This document shows positions 6,686-11,552 of a stretch of 11,552 nt of DNA, one piece after another; the stretch's first letter is position 1, and every line of letters begins with the position of its first letter. Below the pieces are notes generated by a model that saw only the letters and a program-made list of their open reading frames with translations, was not told the DNA's origin and ran no database searches. Both the position numbers and the translations under genes were made by a program. The DNA is from an uncultured Lachnospiraceae bacterium. GTDB taxonomy: Bacteria; Bacillota; Clostridia; Lachnospirales; Lachnospiraceae. Location: assembly GCA_910586555.1 (NCBI GenBank), contig CAJUJY010000088.1, forward strand, positions 1-11,552. Direction: 5' to 3'.

Positions 6686-8211
6686 TCTTCTTTGTCCCCT
6701 TCCTTGTCAAAAAAGCTGTCTTCCCCGTCTTCTGTATCTTCTTCACTTTCGTATACTTCTTCCTCATAATCCCCTGTTTCATCTTCCCCATCATCTTCAA
6801 AATCTTCATTTTTACTACGCAGGACTTTAAAATAATACAATGCAGCTATAAAAATTATCCCAGCCACACCTAAGAAAATATATGTACCTGTAGGGTTTTT
6901 CTTTTTTTCCCCTGCTTTGTCCTCTTTGCTGCTGTCTTTATCCCCATTTTCATTTCCGCTTGTAATTTTTCTATCTGTGGCATTTTCCTCTGTACTGTCC
7001 TCCCCGTTGTTTACATTTCCTGTCCCATCTGCCAGTGCCCCGTCTGCAACTGCCATATCCTGCCCCAGTGTTTCATAATCTGTGCCTGTAACATTTAAAA
7101 GGTCATTTTCTGAAATCTCTGTAAGGAAATATACATTATCAGTGCCTTTTGTATTATCAATTACAAGGTAAAATATTTTTTCGTTGTCTGTTTTTATTGT
7201 GTAAAATTCCTTGCCTTCTTTTACAGTATTTTCTGTTACAGTCCCGCCAGAAGAAACTGTTTTGTTTCCTTTTTTTGGAGAAGTACCAGAAGTGTCCTGT
7301 CTGCCTGTCCTGTTTGCAGTATTTGTGTAATCCTTTACTGTAGCTTTTGCATCTGTACTGCCAGTTGGAAGCACATTTTCTGGAAGGGTCTGTATTTCTT
7401 CCCCGCTGCTGTTTTCCTTTTTTGCTGTACTGTCCTTGTAATATGGATTTTTTATTGTATAGACATCTGACATGTTGCCAGCCTTGTCTACAGCCTGTAT
7501 TGTAAAATTTTCATACCTTGTATCAGACTTTTGCAGCCTTATGTTTTTCGTTCCTCCCTTAATCTTTGTGAATTTCTGCCTGTTCACATAAATTTCCATA
7601 ATTCCTGATGTGCTGTCTGATGCCTGTATGCTTAAAAGACCGCTGTTAATGCCAGCATTAAGTGAGGGCTTGTCATTGTCATAACACTGTATGCTGCTGT
7701 TCTTGCTGTAAACTTCACCGTTTATATCTGTTACCTGCACATAGACACTACAGTTTTCTGTAACTTTTATGCACATATCATCAGTTATATCTGTATAATC
7801 CCCACTCTGCCCTATCCTGGCTTCTACCTTGTCAATTACAAAATTTCCTGAACCTGCTATATCCTTTACACTGGTTTTTACAATGGCAGTCCCGTTTTTA
7901 TACCAGCCATCTGGCTTTAATATGCTTATTTTTACCTTCGGCATAATATATGTACAATTACTGTACCCCTCCTTGCAGGCTTCACATTCTTCATTAACAA
8001 CATCTTTGCTGCATTTAGATGTACAGATACAGGAAAGTTTTGTCACTTTCTTATTTGCAGGCTTTATATCCCCTGCAATTTTCTTATTTTTAGCATATAC
8101 ATTTACAGGGCTGGTAACAACAATCCCTGTTATTAATATGTAAAACATTACTGCAAGGGCTGTTAAAAATAGCATTATTTTTAATGGCTTTGCTGTTTTA
8201 ATCTGTACCAT
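6682..8211 (-). CDS. DUF4366 (CD1107-type) mobile element membrane protein
   Basis: This encodes 509 residues. An N-terminal hydrophobic segment (10-32) is a signal or anchor. A Cys cluster follows (CICTSKC at 61-67, CEAC at 76-79, C86), as I recall for CD1107-like proteins and possibly a metal or disulfide site. Residues 95-250 are beta-rich and Ig-like. A Ser/Thr/Asn-rich linker leads to the DUF4366 region (about 335-465: EFYTI, FYLVID, VYFLTEI). A second transmembrane helix is at 443-462, and the last 45 residues are an acidic cytoplasmic tail. The topology suggests a cell-surface part of the conjugation apparatus, function unproven. ATG 8209-8211 has AAAGGGG eight to nine bases upstream. 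It overlaps DUF4315 by 14 bases and MT-A70 by 4. No lesion is visible. Confidence 0.85.
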   Translation of the reverse strand: MVQIKTAKPLKIMLFLTALAVMFYILITGIVVTSPVNVYAKNKKIAGDIKPANKKVTKLSCICTSKCSKDVVNEECEACKEGYSNCTYIMPKVKISILKPDGWYKNGTAIVKTSVKDIAGSGNFVIDKVEARIGQSGDYTDITDDMCIKVTENCSVYVQVTDINGEVYSKNSSIQCYDNDKPSLNAGINSGLLSIQASDSTSGIMEIYVNRQKFTKIKGGTKNIRLQKSDTRYENFTIQAVDKAGNMSDVYTIKNPYYKDSTAKKENSSGEEIQTLPENVLPTGSTDAKATVKDYTNTANRTGRQDTSGTSPKKGNKTVSSGGTVTENTVKEGKEFYTIKTDNEKIFYLVIDNTKGTDNVYFLTEISENDLLNVTGTDYETLGQDMAVADGALADGTGNVNNGEDSTEENATDRKITSGNENGDKDSSKEDKAGEKKKNPTGTYIFLGVAGIIFIAALYYFKVLRSKNEDFEDDGEDETGDYEEEVYESEEDTEDGEDSFFDKEGDKEE

Positions 8212-8479
8212 TATAAAAATTCCCCTTTCTTTCTGTATTTAAATTTCCTGTTTCCCCTGCCATTTCCCGTTCCGCCAGGAAACTTTTGATTTCTTTTTCA
8301 GACAGGTTGTTTAAAAGTTTTAACTGTTCTGGTGTAATGCCTATTTTCTTTGTTACTTTCAGTATTTCCATATCGTCCATTTCCCTTTTCCTGTCCTGTA
8401 GCTGTTTTTCTTTCTGTCTTAATTTTGAAATCTGTTCTTTCACCTTCAAAAGTTCAGATGAAACTTTTTCCCTTGTCAA
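8198..8479 (-). CDS. DUF4315 family small coiled-coil protein
   Basis: This encodes 93 residues if started at TTG 8477-8479, which is preceded by AGGAGG with a six-base gap. An earlier in-frame TTG at 8494 would have to be read through that ribosome binding site and is unlikely. Residues about 5-37 form a charged coiled coil (Lys/Gln/Arg/Glu heptads). ITPEQL in the middle and a following helix match the DUF4315 pattern of a coiled coil plus a short 'xITPEEL' helix. These proteins lie between the M23 peptidase and DUF4366 genes in clostridial ICEs, exactly as here. The gene starts 25 bases after the ancestral stop of the M23 gene (8504). Function is unknown; a structural or accessory transfer role is inference. 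Confidence 0.82.
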   Translation of the reverse strand: MTREKVSSELLKVKEQISKLRQKEKQLQDRKREMDDMEILKVTKKIGITPEQLKLLNNLSEKEIKSFLAEREMAGETGNLNTERKGNFYNGTD

Positions 8480-8503
8480 AATATCCCTCCTCAAAAATTC
8501 TGT

Positions 8504-11203
8504 TTATGTCATGGTTTCAAAATAAAATACCGGGTTGTAATATATCCCGTTATACATCATTTCAAGGTGCAGGTGGCTTCCTGTGCTTTCTGCTGCTGTC
8601 CCTGCTGTGCCAACCTGTGTACCATCTGTTATTTCTTACCCCGCAGATACATATACGCTGCCAAGGCAGGCATATTTTGTAGTAAAACCCCTGCTGTCTG
8701 TAATAACAATGTAACTGCCGTAAATGCTGTCATAACCAGAAGCAGATACAGTCCCGTTATGTGTGGCATAAACTGCTGTCCCCTCTGGCACAGAAATATC
8801 AATCCCCCTGTGTAACTGCCTCTGCCCGGTAACTGGGTCCTTGCGGTATCCATAGTAACTGCTTATACTGCCATGCCAGTCCATATCCAGTGGTGAAGAA
8901 AACTGCTGCAATGCGCCTTTCGTTTCCATATAGGCATCAAAAGCTTCTTTCTGCCCTGTGTCCATTCTTCCTGACACAATATTTTCTAAAGGTGTGGCTG
9001 ACAGTATGACTTTTAAAACAGTTACTTCATATTCAGTTTCTACAGATATGCCAGTTACTGCCCCTGTAACCGGGTCTGTATAAGGGATAAAATCTGTTCT
9101 TGTCCTTGTTTCTGTAACTGGTTCTAATTCCAGGTTATACATGCTGTTAAACAGTGAGCTGGTTTCACCTGCCACACTGCCTGCTGTAAATTCTGTGTAT
9201 ACTGCTGAAAGGTAGCTTATAAATGTAAACGGGTCATGCCGTATTTCCCCCAAGTTATAACTGTACTCATCATATCCAGGGTAATCATCCGGGATATCAC
9301 CAATCCTCTCCTGCAAATCCATTTCCAGCTGTGTAAAATAAAGCTCTGCTGCATCAATTTCTGCTGGTTCACTTAAATATGTACCTGCCATTGCTATTGT
9401 AAAAGTATCTGCAAACATTGCCCCGCATGACGAAAACGAGAACATGACAATAATAAACAATAAGAAAATTACACCTGCTGTAACTGCAATGGCTGTGTTT
9501 ACCCTTGTAATTTCCTGTAATTTTCTTGCAACAGCAGCCATATTTTTTGTTTTCACAGCCGCTTCCTCTGGACTGCCTGCCATCTGGCCGTTACGGAAAG
9601 CCTTTGCATACCTGCGTTTTATACGTTCTTTCTGTAATTTTTTCCTGGCTGCTTTTTTCTGTATATTTGGGTTTTCCTCAATATACTTCTGGTTAAGGAA
9701 AAGGTTATCTGCTTTTATCTTTTTTTCTTCAAGCCTTGCAGCCTTTTTCCTTATCCTGTGTCCCCTTTTTCCAAAGTTTCCAGAAACAAAACCAAAAAAT
9801 TCCTCTGAAGCCTGTTCTGTCTTATGTGCTGCTTCTACCCCTGCATTTTCTTTTTCTGTTTCTGCTATTTTGCCATGTATAAAATTCCTGCCCTCTGTCT
9901 CCAGTTTATTTATAGCCTTTTTTGGAACAGAAGCTTTTTTATATACTTTTTCTGTTTCCACAGCAACAAGTACATAACTGGCTTTTCCTGTTTTTTCATT
10001 GAAAACACGTTCCCAGTGGTAATGTTTTTCTTTAGGCAATTTTTCCTTTGCTCTTTCAAGGCGTTTCCCTGCTTTTTCAGATTTTTCCTGGAGTTTTTCA
10101 AGTTTCCTGCTTCCAGTAAAACAGTTCCTGTCCTCTTTAAAAGTATTATCATTATCTGAAAATCCAGAATGTACATTATCCTGCCCTGCTTCTTCATCTG
10201 CTTTTTTACCAGGATTTTTATCTTCTGTTTTGTCATATCCCTGTTTCTTTTTATTGTTTTTATAATCCTGGTAATGGTCTTTCTTCACACATTTTTTTCT
10301 ATAACTGGCTCTTTTATCTGCACTATGATAAGTATCTTTTTGTGTATGGGCTGTTCCAGGACTGTCATTATAAAAATCATTTCCTGTTACAATATTTTCT
10401 TCTGTAAACAGGTTTTCCTCATAGAATTGCTGCTGTTCCTCTCCATTATAAGTTTTTGCTGGTATTTCTTGTTTTTCAGTATCTTGTTCCTGCATAAACT
10501 TATCTGTATCTGGTTTTTCTGCTTCATGGTGCATTTCTTTAAAATATTTCATTGCCCTGGATTTTTTTATCCTGGAATTTTCGGATTTAGTACCAGAATT
10601 TATATCCATAAAACTGCTGTCATTTGACTGTTGCAGTTCTTTATCCAATGGCAGATTAAAACCCCTGGATAAATTATCCAGCGGTTTATACTGGGGATTA
10701 TTATAATTTACATCTTGCTGCCACCTGCTTTTTTGTTTTTTCTTTTTTACAGGCTCTGCTTCTTTTTGGAAGTCACCAAGCTGGAACTCTGTTTTTACTT
10801 TATTTTCTGATATGAAACTTTGCGACAATTTGTTCGGAAGTTTGTCTTTGGCATTGTTATAACCTGCACCATATTCCAGCTTGTTTTGTTGTTTTTTCCT
10901 TTTTAAAGGCTCTGTTTCTTTTTGGAAACTGCCAGACTGGAACTCTGTTTTTTCTTTATCCTCTGGTATGGAACTTTGCGACAATTTGTCCGAAAGTCCA
11001 TCTTTAGTATTATTATAGCCCGCTCTATATTCCAGCCTGTTTTGTTGTTTTTTCTTTTTTAAAGGCTCTGTTTCCTTTTGGAAACTGCCAGGCTGGAACT
11101 CCGCTTTTTCTTTATTTTCTAGCATGGAACTTTGCGACAATTTGTCCGGAAGTTTGTTTTTAACATTATTATAAATTTTTTTCTGTTTCTTTTTCCTGTC
11201 CAT
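8504..11203 (-). pseudogene. CD1108-type M23 (LytM-like) peptidase of the conjugation module, interrupted by a nonsense codon
   Basis: The intact frame would be 899 residues, but TAA at codon 856 (8636-8638) ends translation at 855. Residues 1-180 carry three 52-residue repeats, 180-560 are Lys/Glu-rich with coiled coils, a membrane helix lies at 569-588, and 610-770 is an extracellular linker. The M23 fold starts near 780 with zinc ligands H798 and D802 (LHRGID). The catalytic HxH (HLHLE, 877-881) lies beyond the stop but in frame, followed by TAA at 8504. A Gln CAA is the likely ancestral codon. The truncated product lacks a zinc ligand and should be inactive for cutting peptidoglycan cross-links during pilus passage. 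C846 stands where most M23 enzymes have His. ATG 11201-11203 has AGAAGG seven bases upstream. Confidence 0.82.
10706..11173 (-). repeat. Three tandem 156-bp (52-codon) repeats in the M23 gene
   Basis: The units are 11018-11173, 10862-11017 and 10706-10861, coding residues 11-62, 63-114 and 115-166. Each reads YNN..., (K/N)KLSQS, (E/K)FQxGxFQKE(T/A)EP and a basic KKKQ tract. A degenerate fourth copy begins at residue 167 (YNNPQYKPLDNLS). Units 1 and 2 are closest to each other. The repeats are on the cytoplasmic side of the membrane helix and are Lys/Gln-rich; copy number could vary by slippage or recombination. Confidence 0.85.
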
Positions 11204-11226
11204 CAGTCTGCCTTCTTTTCAATATC

Positions 11227-11497
11227 TTACTGCTGTACTGCTTCTTCTGGTTTTGTATTCATAATCTTATATGTAAGCGTATCCTTTGGATACCTGTCAG
11301 TAAATGGTATTACAGCATTGTCAAAAATTATCAGCCCGCTTCCTGGTTCTGCCCCTGTTACATATCCAAGCTGTTTCCCAGACAGCCCAAGTTTTTCTGC
11401 AAGTATCTCCCTGTCAGGCGCACTCTGGTTCAGCATATATAAAATCGCTGTTACCCAGAATCCCCTCCACTTCCGAGGATTTTAAAAAGTCTGTGAC
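11227..11497 (-). pseudogene. VirB4-like conjugation ATPase, 3' remnant with frameshift
   Basis: The last ~90 codons of a VirB4/TraE-type ATPase remain, of a normal ~800. The recognisable C-terminal blocks are DFLKSSEVEGILGNSDFIY, then MLNQSAPDREILAEKLGLS, QLGYVTGAEPGSGL and VIPFTDRYP, ending TAA at 11227. The first block is in a different frame from the rest. The switch lies in the AT repeat at 11435-11440, where adding two bases would restore IYMLNQ. Upstream of about 11497 the homology stops at a probable IS end. The Walker A and B motifs are outside the window or lost. VirB4 drives assembly of the type IV secretion pilus, so this copy cannot work. It lies 23 bases upstream of the M23 gene, as in related ICEs. 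Confidence 0.8.
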
Positions 11498-11552
11498 TGG
11501 ACCTATGTCAATACTTTGGACAAAAAAAGTCGAAAGATTATGCTGCTTTTTT
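11498..11552. mobile_element. Probable terminus of an insertion sequence (partial)
   Basis: The virB4 reading frame loses its expected sequence just upstream of VTDFLK. From 11498 the plus strand reads TGGACCTATGTCAATACTTT, followed by GGACA and an A-run. A TG start with GGACC and a repeated TGGAC is compatible with the terminal inverted repeat of an IS3-family element, but the second end and transposase lie outside the window. Family assignment is tentative; the junction itself is clear from the loss of virB4 homology. Confidence 0.45.

Noticed and set aside
8480..8494. TTG at 8494 as the start of the DUF4315 gene
   Set aside because: The AGGAGG ribosome binding site lies within those codons and points to TTG 8479.
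8629..8853. 74-codon minus-strand frame overlapping the end of the M23 gene
   Set aside because: It is an out-of-frame translation of the M23 domain with no ribosome binding site.
9444..10627. Long plus-strand open frames opposite the M23 gene (9444-9977, 9824-10159, 10169-10627)
   Set aside because: They are Phe/Cys/Ile-rich antisense translations of the Lys-rich coiled-coil region, have no ribosome binding sites and oppose a recognisable protein.
10706..11173. Repeats as a CRISPR array
   Set aside because: The 156-bp units are contiguous, in frame and protein-coding; there are no short repeats with unique spacers.

Overview
The window looks like accessory DNA from a low-GC gut Firmicute, most likely Lachnospiraceae or another Clostridia. 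The evidence is AT-rich DNA, strong AGGAGG ribosome binding sites, and a series of proteins typical of clostridial integrative conjugative elements (ICEs): a VirB4 C-terminus, an M23 peptidase of the CD1108 type, DUF4315, DUF4366 (CD1107 type) and topoisomerase III. Every gene I accept lies on the minus strand, so the order of transcription is from right to left.

Right part (about 11552 to 6131): the conjugation module. It begins at a probable insertion-sequence end (11498-11552) that abuts the last ~90 codons of a virB4-like ATPase. That remnant also carries a 2-bp deletion in an AT repeat. Then come a large membrane-anchored M23 peptidase gene with three 52-residue tandem repeats near its N-terminus and an in-frame TAA just before the catalytic HxH motif, a DUF4315 gene, a DUF4366 gene and an MT-A70 adenine methyltransferase gene. 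The last three are tightly packed or overlapping and look intact.

Middle part (6130 to 2490): about 600 bp of leader and apparent gene debris, then a two-gene restriction-modification operon. Its first gene encodes a protein with an N-terminal PD-(D/E)xK nuclease-like region and a gamma-type N6-adenine methylase; the second encodes a two-TRD specificity subunit. Sizes, fusion and order resemble the BcgI-like (type IIB) systems. A perfect 13-bp-stem terminator follows it.

Left part (2436 to 1): a topoisomerase III gene is cut at its TOPRIM Asp codon (about 2125). Beyond the cut lies different DNA: a promoter-like region with a 26-bp near-palindrome, two overlapping unknown genes, a small lipoprotein gene with its own terminator, a DUF3847-like mobilization-associated gene, and the first codons of another gene running off the window. 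I read this as a second, probably mobilizable element inserted into the topB of the ICE.

Taken together, virB4, the M23 gene and topB all carry lesions while the restriction-modification genes and MT-A70 are open. The window therefore looks like a decayed ICE that still carries an intact defence cassette and has received at least one nested element and one IS. No RNA gene or CRISPR array was found.
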